From Burkholderiales bacterium (GTDB lineage Bacteria > Pseudomonadota > Gammaproteobacteria > Burkholderiales > Thiobacillaceae): a stretch of DNA of 12,600 nucleotides. The stretch spans positions 1 to 12,600 of the forward strand of contig SXTL01000007.1 in NCBI GenBank assembly GCA_005790965.1, in the 5' to 3' direction. This document shows positions 5,829 to 12,600 of this stretch, in pieces (the stretch's first letter is position 1; every line of letters begins with the position of its first letter). Below the pieces are notes generated by a model. It was not told the origin of the DNA and ran no database searches. It saw only the letters and a program-made list of their open reading frames with translations. Both the position numbers and the translations under genes were made by a program.

Positions 5829-6623
5829 TCACACCGCCACCGGCGCCTTGATACCCGGATGCGGGTCATAACCGGACAGCGTGAAATCCTCAAATTTGAA
5901 CGCGAACAGGTCGGTCACCTCCGGGTTGAGATGCATCGTCGGTAAGGCCTTGCAATCGCGCGACAGTTGCAGGTTGACCTGCTCCAGATGGTTCAGATAG
6001 ATGTGTGCATCGCCCAGTGTGTGCACAAACTCGCCCGGTTTCAGGCCCGTCACCTGCGCCATCATCAGGGTCAGTAGCGCATAGCTGGCAATATTGAACG
6101 GTACGCCCAGGAAAATGTCGGCACTGCGCTGATAGAGTTGACAAGACAATTTGCCTTCTGCCACATAAAACTGAAAAAAGGCGTGGCAGGGTGGTAACTT
6201 CATCTGGCTGATCTGGCCTACATTCCAGGCCGAAACGATGATGCGGCGCGAGTCCGGATTGATTTTTAGGGTGTGTAACACCTCGGCGATCTGGTCAATA
6301 TGACGGCCATCCGGGGCCGGCCAGTTGCGCCACTGATAACCGTAGATCGGCCCCAGGTTACCCTCGGCATCGGCCCACTCGTCCCAGATCGAGACGCCAT
6401 TTTCCTTCAGATAGGCGATGTTGGTGCTGCCCTGCAAAAACCATAACAGCTCGTGGGTAATCGACTTCAGATGGACCTTCTTGGTGGTCAGCAACGGAAA
6501 GCTGTCGGCTAGAGCAAAACGCATCTGGTAACCAAAAACCGACAAGGTACCGGTGCCGGTACGGTCTTCCTTCTTCACCCCGTGGGCAAGGACATGTTTG
6601 AGTAGGTCGTGGTATTGGCGCAT
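5829..6623 (-). CDS. thyA: Thymidylate synthase
   Basis: 264 residues, exactly the length of E. coli ThyA. It converts dUMP to dTMP using methylenetetrahydrofolate and yields dihydrofolate, which folA (same strand, downstream) recycles. Motifs: EDRTGTGTLSVFG, LPPCHAFFQFYV with the catalytic cysteine C146, SCQLYQRSADIFLGVPFNIA, and the C-terminal GYDPHPGIKAPVAV. The ATG at 6623 is chosen because AGAGGAGAT lies just upstream and the length matches the family; an in-frame TTG two codons earlier is not needed. It begins 27 bases after the bpt stop codon with no terminator between, so it is probably the last gene of an aat-bpt-thyA operon. Confidence 0.97.
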   Translation of the reverse strand: MRQYHDLLKHVLAHGVKKEDRTGTGTLSVFGYQMRFALADSFPLLTTKKVHLKSITHELLWFLQGSTNIAYLKENGVSIWDEWADAEGNLGPIYGYQWRNWPAPDGRHIDQIAEVLHTLKINPDSRRIIVSAWNVGQISQMKLPPCHAFFQFYVAEGKLSCQLYQRSADIFLGVPFNIASYALLTLMMAQVTGLKPGEFVHTLGDAHIYLNHLEQVNLQLSRDCKALPTMHLNPEVTDLFAFKFEDFTLSGYDPHPGIKAPVAV

Positions 6624-6650
6624 GAGCAATCTCCTCTAATCAGCGCGATT

Positions 6651-7361
6651 CTATAGCCTGATCCAGCCCCCGTCACGGTAGGCCTCCAGCGGGCGAAAAC
6701 GCGCCTTGTAGGCCATCTTGGGACTCGCGCCAATCCAGAAACCCAGGTAAAGCCAGCGCAAACCCTGTTCTCGCGCCCAGGCAATCTGCTCGAGCACGGC
6801 CAAGGTGCCCAGGCCACGCTGCAGGTGATCGGGACTATAAAAGGTGTACACCGCCGAAAGCCCATCCGCAACAATATCAATCAACGCGACGGCGATCACC
6901 GCCCCTGCCAGCCGCCATTCCATCAATCTGGAACACCCCGGCGCAGCCACGATGAAGGCTCGGTAAGCCTCACTGTCATCCAGATCCATCGCAGAGCCAC
7001 CGTGGCGCACGGCTTGGTAACGGCGATAAAGGGCGTAGTGCTCAGCGCCAAAATGGGGCTCGAGCACCCGGACCTCCAAATCGCCATTGCGCTGTCGGCA
7101 GCGGCGCTGGCTACGATCAGGTTGGAACTCGGCGATCGGCAAACGCACTGGAACGCAGGCCTGACACGCATCGCAACGCGGACGATAGATATGATCGCCG
7201 CTCCGCCGAAAGCCGTGGCGAATGAGCACATCGTAAGCCGGTCCGAGTGGAACCACCCCCGGCAGCAGAACTTGCGAGCGTGCCTGCTGTTCCGGCAGAT
7301 AACTGCAGGGGTAGGGCGAAGTAAGATAAAAGGCCCCCGGCTGCGGTTCAACGCAGGACAT
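6651..7361 (-). CDS. bpt: Aspartate/glutamate leucyltransferase (bacterial protein transferase)
   Basis: 236-residue member of the ATE1-like family found in bacteria. Bpt enzymes move leucine from Leu-tRNA to proteins with N-terminal Asp or Glu, which marks them for ClpS/ClpAP degradation. Family features: the N-terminal CSYLPEQQARSQVL (C19), the cysteine cluster RCDACQACVPVR (C63, C66, C69), the C-terminal GNAT-like half with AVYTFYSPDHLQRGLGT, and YLGFWIGASPKMAYKARFRP near the end. The start is ATG 7361; a GTG one codon before it is possible. It overlaps the end of aat by 14 bases, consistent with translational coupling. The gene pair aat-bpt is a common bacterial arrangement. Clearly recognised; leucyl rather than arginyl specificity follows from the bacterial subgroup. 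Confidence 0.93.
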   Translation of the reverse strand: MSCVEPQPGAFYLTSPYPCSYLPEQQARSQVLLPGVVPLGPAYDVLIRHGFRRSGDHIYRPRCDACQACVPVRLPIAEFQPDRSQRRCRQRNGDLEVRVLEPHFGAEHYALYRRYQAVRHGGSAMDLDDSEAYRAFIVAAPGCSRLMEWRLAGAVIAVALIDIVADGLSAVYTFYSPDHLQRGLGTLAVLEQIAWAREQGLRWLYLGFWIGASPKMAYKARFRPLEAYRDGGWIRL

Positions 7362-8052
7362 CACGAATCGCCTCGGCTTCCCAATGCCAATCCATGGCCG
7401 GTTGCATTACGCCCCATTCCACCTCACGCAAAAACGCATGGCGGCCGATGGGGTGCGCCCCGAGCGAGGTCAGATGCGGGGTCTGCATCTGACAATCAAT
7501 CACCCTGCAGCCCTGCTGCGCAAGCCCATTGCATAACAAGGCCAGGGCTATTTTCGAGGCATCGGTGCGGCGACTGAACATAGATTCACCATAGAACATG
7601 CAACCGATAGCGACCCCGTACAAGCCACCGGCCAGTTGCCCATCGATCCAAACCTCGGCCGAATGGGCATAGCCTGCCGCATGCAAACGCTGATAGGCGG
7701 CCTGCATCTCGGGCACGATCCAGGTCCCCAGCTGCCGCGCACGCGGTGCGGCGCAGGCACGCACCACCTCGGCAAAAGCCGTATCAAGGCGAAAATCAAA
7801 TCCACCCCGCGCCAGCCGCTGCCGCAATGAACGGTGCCGCCGGAAGGCGACCGTTGGCAAGACCATACGCGGATCCGGCGACCACCACAAAATGGCTTGC
7901 CCCGGCGAAAACCACGGGAATATCCCTTGCCGGTAGGCCATTAGTAGGCGTTCGACCGACAAGTCTGCGCCGGCCGCCAGCAGACCGTCCGGATCTTTGA
8001 GAGCCTGTTCGACGGGAGGAAACGGAGTGTCAAGGTCAAGCCATGGAAGCAT
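7348..8052 (-). CDS. aat: Leucyl/phenylalanyl-tRNA-protein transferase
   Basis: 234 residues. Aat adds Leu or Phe from charged tRNA to proteins with N-terminal Lys or Arg, making them N-degron substrates for ClpS. Diagnostic stretches: GLLAAGADLS and LLMAYRQGIFPWFSPG (about residues 23-51), ILWWSPDPRMVLP (about 54-66), GTWIVPEMQAAYQRLH, AHSAEVW, GGLYGVAIGCMFYGESMFS, and DCQMQTPHLTSLGAHPI toward the C-terminus. The ATG is the natural start at the conserved N-terminal MLPWL. No clear ribosome-binding site precedes it; a TAAAAT hexamer lies 7 bases before the ATG. It is the first gene of the minus-strand run aat-bpt-thyA and is divergent from ccoI across about 119 bases. Confidence 0.96.
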   Translation of the reverse strand: MLPWLDLDTPFPPVEQALKDPDGLLAAGADLSVERLLMAYRQGIFPWFSPGQAILWWSPDPRMVLPTVAFRRHRSLRQRLARGGFDFRLDTAFAEVVRACAAPRARQLGTWIVPEMQAAYQRLHAAGYAHSAEVWIDGQLAGGLYGVAIGCMFYGESMFSRRTDASKIALALLCNGLAQQGCRVIDCQMQTPHLTSLGAHPIGRHAFLREVEWGVMQPAMDWHWEAEAIRDVLR

Positions 8053-8171
8053 GGACCGAATTTTATATCGGCCCGCAGCAGATATTGGCCCGATAAAGAG
8101 AGGGCGATTATTCGCGCTTCGAATTTAAACTTGCGCTCCCTGTTAGAATCGCACCGTTTACAAGGAGACGC
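8053..8171. promoter_or_regulatory. Divergent intergenic region between aat and ccoI
   Basis: Must hold promoters for both genes. For aat the best -10 candidate is TAAAAT (8065-8060, minus strand); for ccoI it is TAGAAT (8143-8148), followed by an AAGGAGA ribosome-binding site. Neither has a convincing -35, which may mean activator dependence. A TATCGG / CCGATA inverted repeat (8066-8071 and 8090-8095, 18 bases apart) lies next to the aat -10. No FNR box was found here. Confidence 0.4.
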
Positions 8172-10661
8172 ATGCCCGCAACCGCAGTCGGCCAGCCCTG
8201 TTACCACTGCGGGGAGGCTGTCCCCCAAGGGTCCGATTACCCCATCCGCAGCGGAGAGGTGACTCGGTCCGCATGCTGTCGCGGCTGTCAGGCCGTCGCC
8301 CAGACCATCATCGACTCGGGCAACGCCGACTATTACCGTCTGCGCACCGATCTACCCAAGACGCCGGAAGCGGCTCTGGACGAGCTCAAGGCCCTTGCTC
8401 TTTACGACCTGCCCGAGGTGCAGGAGGGTTTCGTCAAGAATGAGGGCACCCTCAGGGATGCCAGTCTGATCCTCGAGGGCATCGTCTGTGCGGCCTGCGT
8501 CTGGCTCAACGAGCGCCACCTGCGCCAGCTGCCCGGCGTCATCGCAGCGGATATCAATTTCTCCACCCACCGAGCCCGGGTACGCTGGGACGACCGCCGC
8601 ATCAAACTCTCGCAGATCCTCGAAGCGATCCGCGACATCGGCTATCACGCCTATCCATTCGATACAGGTCGCCAGGAAGAACTGTTCCGCAAGGAGCGCA
8701 ATGCCGCCATCCGCCGCCTAGCCATCGCCGGACTCGGGATGATGCAGGTGATGATGTACGCCCTACCCACCTATATCGCCGGCGACGACGGCAGCATGCC
8801 GCGCGACATCGAGGCCCTGATGCGCTTTGCCAGCCTGCTGCTGACTCTGCCCGTGGTGTTCTATTCAGCCTGGCCGTTCTTCCAGGGGGCCTGGCGTGAT
8901 CTCCGCCTTCACCGCGCCGGCATGGATGTGCCGGTTGCGCTAGGCATTGGAGCGGCCTTTGCGGCGAGTGTTTATGGCAGTTTCACCGGTTCCCAAGATG
9001 TCTATTACGACTCGGTGGTGATGTTTGTGTTCTTCCTTCTCACGGGCCGCTTTCTGGAGATGAACGCGCGCAAACGCTCGGCCGAAGCTGCCGAAACCCT
9101 GGTCAAATTAATCCCGGCGGCCGCTGTGCGTCTGCCCGATTACCCGACCGCCCGCACCGAGGAGGCCATCGGCGCGGTCCGCCTGGCGCCTGGCGATTTC
9201 GTCTTGGTCGCGACTGGCGCAGCCTTTCCCTCCGACGCGCGCGTGGTCGAAGGTCATTCCAGTGTCGACGAATCGCTGTTGACCGGCGAATCCAGACCCA
9301 TCCCCAAACACCCCGGCAGCGAGATCATCGGCGGCAGCCACAATCTCGGCAGCCCTCTGATCTGCCGCGTCGAACGCACCGGCCAGGACACCGTGGTGTC
9401 GAGCATCGTCCGTCTCCTCGACCGCGCCCTGGCCGAAAAACCACACCTGGCGCAGGCCGCCGACCGCATCGCCAGCTCCTTCGTGCTCGCCCTCCTCGTC
9501 GTTGCCGCCGGCATCGCCACTTATTGGGCCATGGTTGATCCGGCGCGCGCCTTCTGGATCACCGTCTCGGTTCTGGTCGTCTCTTGCCCTTGCGCACTCG
9601 GTCTAGCCACCCCGGTCAGTCTCACGGCCGCACTTGGCCGGTTAACCCGCATCGGCCTGTTATCAACACGCGGCCATGCCCTTGAGGTCCTGGCTCAGGC
9701 CAGCGATTTTGTCTTCGACAAAACTGGCACCCTCACCGATGGCCTGTTCCGCCTGCGCGAGGTCCGCATCCTGCGCGGTGACAGGGACAACGCCCTTCAA
9801 CTCGCCGCCGCCCTTGAACAGGGAGCTACGCATCCAATTGCCGCTGCCCTGCGCGAGGCGGCCTTGGATGGCGGGTCCGATGCGGCCGGCGCATTACCCC
9901 ATGTGCAGCACCTGACCTATCACCCTGGTCTCGGGGTCGAGGGCGAGATTAATGGGCAGCGCTATCGCCTCGGTGCGCCTGAATTTGCTGCGCCCGGAGA
10001 GGACTTTAGCCTGCCTGCGGGGCTGACCCTCATCGCCCTCGCCGATGCTCAGGGCGTACTCGCCTGGTTTGGCCTCGGCGATGGCTTGCGTCCACAATGC
10101 GCCGAACTGGTCGCGCAACTCAAGGAACTCGGCGTTCGGCTGCACCTGTACTCCGGCGACCGGCCCGAGAATGTGGCCGCCTTAGGGCGTCAACTCGGCA
10201 TCGCCGATGCGCGCGGCGGCATGCACCCGCAGGATAAGCTCGAGGCTGTGCGTAGCCTGCAAGCCACGGGTGCGGTTGTCGCCATGACCGGCGATGGGGT
10301 CAACGATGCGCCGGTATTAGCACAGGCACAGGTCTCGATTGCCGTCGATCAGGGTGCCGAGGCCGCCCAGGCCGCCGCCGACATGATCCTGTTGTCCTCC
10401 GAACTGGTGCGACTCGCCGATGGCGTGCGCATTGCCCGCAAAACTCAGCGCGTCATTCGCCAAAACCTGGCCTGGTCTGTACTCTATAACGCCCTTGCCA
10501 TCCCGGCGGCAGGCATGGGGCTGGTCACTCCTTGGATGGCCGGAATTGGGATGTCGGCCTCCTCCCTGCTGGTGGTGCTCAACGCCTTGCGTCTGGCAAA
10601 TCACCCCACTAAAGCGCACCCTACTGAGGCCCCGCCACAAACCAGCCCCAAAATTTCATGA
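8172..10661 (+). CDS. ccoI: Copper-translocating P-type ATPase for cbb3 oxidase assembly
   Basis: 829-residue P1B-type ATPase of the CcoI/FixI/CtpA group, which exports Cu from the cytosol for the CuB centre of cbb3 oxidase. Domains in order: an N-terminal cysteine cluster CYHC (10-13) and CCRGC (35-39) typical of CcoI; an HMA domain with GIVCAACVW (CAAC 106-109); transmembrane segments from about 180; TGES (371-374); the metal-binding CPC (472-474); DKTGT with phosphorylated D516; the HP pair (554-555); and MTGDGVNDAP (705-714). Length is normal. The start is ATG 8172 with AAGGAGA just upstream. ccoS, fnr and ccoN follow on the same strand, the usual company of ccoI. Nothing essential is missing. 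Confidence 0.96.
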   Translation: MPATAVGQPCYHCGEAVPQGSDYPIRSGEVTRSACCRGCQAVAQTIIDSGNADYYRLRTDLPKTPEAALDELKALALYDLPEVQEGFVKNEGTLRDASLILEGIVCAACVWLNERHLRQLPGVIAADINFSTHRARVRWDDRRIKLSQILEAIRDIGYHAYPFDTGRQEELFRKERNAAIRRLAIAGLGMMQVMMYALPTYIAGDDGSMPRDIEALMRFASLLLTLPVVFYSAWPFFQGAWRDLRLHRAGMDVPVALGIGAAFAASVYGSFTGSQDVYYDSVVMFVFFLLTGRFLEMNARKRSAEAAETLVKLIPAAAVRLPDYPTARTEEAIGAVRLAPGDFVLVATGAAFPSDARVVEGHSSVDESLLTGESRPIPKHPGSEIIGGSHNLGSPLICRVERTGQDTVVSSIVRLLDRALAEKPHLAQAADRIASSFVLALLVVAAGIATYWAMVDPARAFWITVSVLVVSCPCALGLATPVSLTAALGRLTRIGLLSTRGHALEVLAQASDFVFDKTGTLTDGLFRLREVRILRGDRDNALQLAAALEQGATHPIAAALREAALDGGSDAAGALPHVQHLTYHPGLGVEGEINGQRYRLGAPEFAAPGEDFSLPAGLTLIALADAQGVLAWFGLGDGLRPQCAELVAQLKELGVRLHLYSGDRPENVAALGRQLGIADARGGMHPQDKLEAVRSLQATGAVVAMTGDGVNDAPVLAQAQVSIAVDQGAEAAQAAADMILLSSELVRLADGVRIARKTQRVIRQNLAWSVLYNALAIPAAGMGLVTPWMAGIGMSASSLLVVLNALRLANHPTKAHPTEAPPQTSPKIS

Positions 10662-10691
10662 CAATTATCAATTTGACGGTAAAATGAGGAC

Positions 10692-10847
10692 ATGAACATC
10701 CTTTATCTTCTGATCCCAATCAGTCTTGCCATTGTCGCGATCATCGCAGCGATATTTCTGTGGGCCGTCAGGACAGGACAGTTTGAGGATATGGAAGGCC
10801 CAGCACACCGGATCTTGATGGATGATGATGACCCGCCCAAATCATGA
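10692..10847 (+). CDS. ccoS: cbb3-type cytochrome oxidase assembly protein CcoS
   Basis: Small gene of 51 codons. The product begins MNILYLLIP, has one membrane helix (about residues 3-25), then the CcoS signature WAVRTGQFEDMEGPAHRIL followed by DDDD. CcoS is needed to insert haem and copper cofactors into cbb3 oxidase in E. coli relatives and Rhodobacter. It starts 30 bases after ccoI. A GAGGA lies unusually close (one base) to the ATG, so translation may depend partly on coupling with ccoI. Its last 26 bases overlap the start of fnr in another frame. Confidence 0.93.
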   Translation: MNILYLLIPISLAIVAIIAAIFLWAVRTGQFEDMEGPAHRILMDDDDPPKS

Positions 10848-11583
10848 ACGCAAAATCGAGAAACTGAAGATTGTTTCCGAGGTGGACTGTAATGCCGTCG
10901 CCTGCCGCAATTGTGGCATCTGTCGCTTGGGCACCCCATTGGACTCAACCGAGGCTGATCCTCGCCTCCTTGAGCGCATTGCCAAGAACCGTCGTCAGGT
11001 CAAACGCGGGGACTTACTGTACCGCATCGGCGAACCCCTGAAGGCCATCTATGCGATTCGCTATGGCTCTATCAAAACCTACCTCTCAACGGTCGATGGC
11101 CGGAGCCAGATTACCGGCTTTCATATCGCCGGGGATCCTCTGGGTCTAGCCGACCTCCACGATGGGCTCTGCAGTACCGAGGCACGGGCCCTGGAAAACA
11201 CCAGTCTGTGCGAGATTCCTATTGAGCACCTGCAGTTGCTCACCGAGGAGCTTCCCGCGCTGCGCGTGCAGTTAACCCAGCTTCTAAGCCAGGAAGTGCA
11301 GCGACTCCAAGGCCTTAGCCTGCTTCTAGGCAAAAAAACAGCCGAGGAACGACTGGCCACTTTCCTGATTACCCTTTCCCGACGCTTTGCCCGACGCGGC
11401 TACTCCAGCCGGGAATTTAATCTCAGCATGTCACGCAACGACATCGGCACCTATCTTGGCATTGTCGAAGAGACCGTGTGCCGAACGCTGGCTCGTTTTC
11501 AGGACGAAGGTCTGATCGACAACCAGCGTCGACTTATCTGCGTCCTTGATGCCGATCGGCTCGCCCGCCTCGCTCAAATCTGA
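10822..11583 (+). CDS. fnr: FNR/ANR-type oxygen-responsive transcription regulator
   Basis: 253-residue Crp/Fnr-family regulator. Oxygen-labile FNR proteins hold a [4Fe-4S] cluster, dimerise without oxygen and bind TTGATnnnnATCAA. Seen here: an N-terminal cysteine cluster (C23, C28, C31, C34), a cyclic-nucleotide-like domain with QITGFHIAGDPLG, the central cysteine C130 in LCEIP (E. coli C122), the dimer helix ending GKKTAEERLATFL, RRFARRGYSSREF, and the DNA-binding helix EETVCRTLARF (E217, C220, R221). Oddities: the usual third N-terminal ligand position (E. coli C29) is G37, with C34 giving a C-x2-C-x2-C pattern, and the specificity-helix serine of E. coli (S212) is C220. Any of three consecutive ATGs (10822-10830) could be the start; all overlap ccoS and lack a clear ribosome-binding site. 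It probably activates ccoN, which has an FNR box. Confidence 0.93.
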   Translation: MMMTRPNHERKIEKLKIVSEVDCNAVACRNCGICRLGTPLDSTEADPRLLERIAKNRRQVKRGDLLYRIGEPLKAIYAIRYGSIKTYLSTVDGRSQITGFHIAGDPLGLADLHDGLCSTEARALENTSLCEIPIEHLQLLTEELPALRVQLTQLLSQEVQRLQGLSLLLGKKTAEERLATFLITLSRRFARRGYSSREFNLSMSRNDIGTYLGIVEETVCRTLARFQDEGLIDNQRRLICVLDADRLARLAQI

Positions 11584-11643
11584 CATCTTGGGCGATATCA
11601 AAGCGCCCTAAAACAGGACACGCAGATATTAAATGAACAGATC

Positions 11644-11686
11644 CTGATCTGGATCAGGGTTTTTGTGCGTCAAAATTGACTAAAAT
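11644..11686 (+). promoter_or_regulatory. FNR/ANR-dependent promoter of ccoN
   Basis: CTGATctggATCAG (11644-11657) matches the FNR box TTGATnnnnATCAA in four of five bases in each half. TAAAAT (11681-11686) is a good -10. With a start near 11692 the box centre lies at -41.5, the class II activator position. The palindrome is followed by GTTTTTG and could also act as a weak terminator for fnr. The predicted leader before ccoN is about 124 bases. Confidence 0.7.
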
Positions 11687-11815
11687 GGCCGCGCGTCAAA
11701 ATGTCGCACAAAGTCTTTGGTGTTTGTGTGCTTACATGGGATATTCACGATGTGTCCGCACTCGCGGCATCTTTCGAGAATAAGTAGTTTTATTGACTTT
11801 ATAAAGGAGTACGCG

Positions 11816-12439
11816 ATGGAAGCGACCACCTATAACTATAAGGTCGTCCGACAGTTCACCGTCATGACGGTCGTTTGGGGCATCGTAGGCATGCTCGTAG
11901 GCGTCCTGATTGCAGCACAACTGATCTGGCCGACATTTACCGAAGCCCTCGGGCCTTTGGCACCCTATCTTTCTTATGGGCGTCTGCGTCCGTTGCACAC
12001 CAATGCGGTGATCTTTGCTTTCGGTGGTTGCGGTCTCTTCGCGGCTTCTCTTTATGTGGTTCAGCGAACTTGTCAAACGCGTTTGCTGTCTGATGGCTTA
12101 GCTGCCTTTGTGTTCTGGGGCTGGCAACTGGTCATCCTTCTGGCCGCCATTTCGCTGCCGCTGGGTCTGACCTCCGGCAAGGAATATGCCGAACTGGAAT
12201 GGCCGATTGACCTGCTGATCACCGTGGTCTGGGTCGCCTATGCCGTGCTCTATCTCGGCACCATCATGATCCGCAAGACCCAGCATATTTATGTGGCCAA
12301 CTGGTTCTTTGGCGCTTACATCATCACCATCGCCCTGCTCCATCTGGTCAACTCGGCCGAACTGCCGTGGGCCCTGGGCGGCGATACCACCCTGATGGGC
12401 ATGTTCAAATCCTACTCCGCCTACGCCCCGACCCGCTAG
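11816..12439 (+). CDS. ccoN: cbb3 cytochrome oxidase subunit I, truncated N-terminal part
   Basis: 207 residues from ATG 11816, which has AAGGAG seven bases upstream. CcoN is the catalytic haem-copper subunit in the inner membrane and is normally about 470-480 residues. The visible part is a strong match: YNYKVVRQFTVMTVVWGI, YGRLRPLHTNAVIFAFGGC (H61, low-spin haem ligand), YVVQRTCQTRL, KEYAELEWPID, and FKSYSAYA, with about five membrane helices. In relatives FKSYSAYA is followed at once by a short linker and WWYGHNAV, which carries a CuB ligand. Here it is followed by PTR and a TAG stop. The remaining ~60%, with the CuB histidines and high-spin haem site, is not in the next 160 bases in any frame, so as read the gene cannot give a working oxidase. 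Either a rearrangement or an assembly join lies near 12425. Confidence 0.88.
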   Translation: MEATTYNYKVVRQFTVMTVVWGIVGMLVGVLIAAQLIWPTFTEALGPLAPYLSYGRLRPLHTNAVIFAFGGCGLFAASLYVVQRTCQTRLLSDGLAAFVFWGWQLVILLAAISLPLGLTSGKEYAELEWPIDLLITVVWVAYAVLYLGTIMIRKTQHIYVANWFFGAYIITIALLHLVNSAELPWALGGDTTLMGMFKSYSAYAPTR

Positions 12440-12600
12440 CGCACAGCCCCTCGGCCTGGCGTGCGCTGTTCGCCGGGATCGGGTGGCTTGCGCTCGCTAT
12501 CCTGGTGGGCACAGCCATCGGCGTCACGTTGGAGTTGACCGGCGGCACCGCTGGTTGGGCTGCGGTGGGCCGATTCCGCCGCTGGTTGCTCATGTGCTGC
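12427..12600 (+). CDS. Unidentified membrane-protein-like open frame, both ends missing
   Basis: From about 12427 to the window edge one plus-strand frame stays open and reads PLAHSPSAWRALFAGIGWLA, continuing through a hydrophobic stretch of about 24 residues (ALFAGIGW to IGVTLEL) and then a basic GRFRRWLL. This looks like one membrane helix with a positive flank. The frame differs from that of ccoN and has no similarity I can see to the missing part of CcoN. No start codon or ribosome-binding site is visible in this frame, so the real 5' end is absent. Base composition is GC-richer (about 65-72% per 60 bases, against about 57-63% just before). The family is not recognised. The other two plus frames show no protein-like pattern. 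Confidence 0.35.

Noticed and set aside
6825..7577. 250-codon plus-strand frame across bpt and the end of aat
   Set aside because: Crosses two firmly identified minus-strand genes and shows no recognisable protein pattern; a composition artefact.
11590..11608. GGGCG / CGCCC inverted repeat just after fnr
   Set aside because: Five-base stem with a nine-base loop and followed by TAAAAC rather than a T-run, so not credible as a terminator.
12405..12593. 62-codon minus-strand frame at the window end
   Set aside because: Composition is Arg/Pro/Ala/Ser-rich as expected for an antisense shadow of the hydrophobic plus-strand frame, and it crosses the ccoN end.

Overview
The window looks like chromosomal DNA of a gammaproteobacterium. 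ThyA, DHFR, the YcbL/GloC-type hydrolase and FNR all read most like gammaproteobacterial members of their families, and a cbb3 oxidase assembly block (ccoI, ccoS, fnr, ccoN) points to a microaerobic or facultative respirer. I cannot name the genus from sequence alone. No tRNA, rRNA, CRISPR array, integrase or transposase is visible, and no gene-free stretch exceeds about 240 bases.

Region 1 (1-3841) is a probable light/cobalamin module. A MerR-family regulator with a B12-binding domain (CarH/LitR type, with the W-x9-EH and H-x-x-G signatures) is followed on the minus strand by a class I DNA photolyase (overlapping genes) and the start of a CbiX-like cobalt/sirohydrochlorin chelatase gene. A methyltransferase gene diverges from the regulator. 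Two perfect TTGTACAA palindromes lie in the divergent promoter, and one of them supplies the -35 element of both promoters. The photolyase seems to lack a normally conserved segment near its C-terminus.

Region 2 (3885-6623) holds housekeeping genes: gloC (plus strand), then folA and thyA on the minus strand. Between thyA and folA sits a gene for an exported, extremely methionine-rich repeat protein with its own ribosome-binding site and a strong terminator. Its function is unknown; copper binding or oxidant scavenging are the obvious hypotheses.

Region 3 (6651-8052, minus strand) holds aat and bpt, the two bacterial aminoacyl-tRNA-protein transferases of the N-degron pathway. They overlap and probably form one operon with thyA.

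Region 4 (8172-12600, plus strand) is the cbb3 oxidase block: the copper P-type ATPase ccoI, the small assembly gene ccoS (51 codons), an FNR/ANR-type oxygen regulator overlapping ccoS, and ccoN behind a well-formed FNR box placed 41.5 bases before the expected transcript start. CcoN stops after 207 residues, about 40% of normal length, and the sequence then changes to an unrelated membrane-protein-like frame up to the window end. This is either a true rearrangement or an assembly join.
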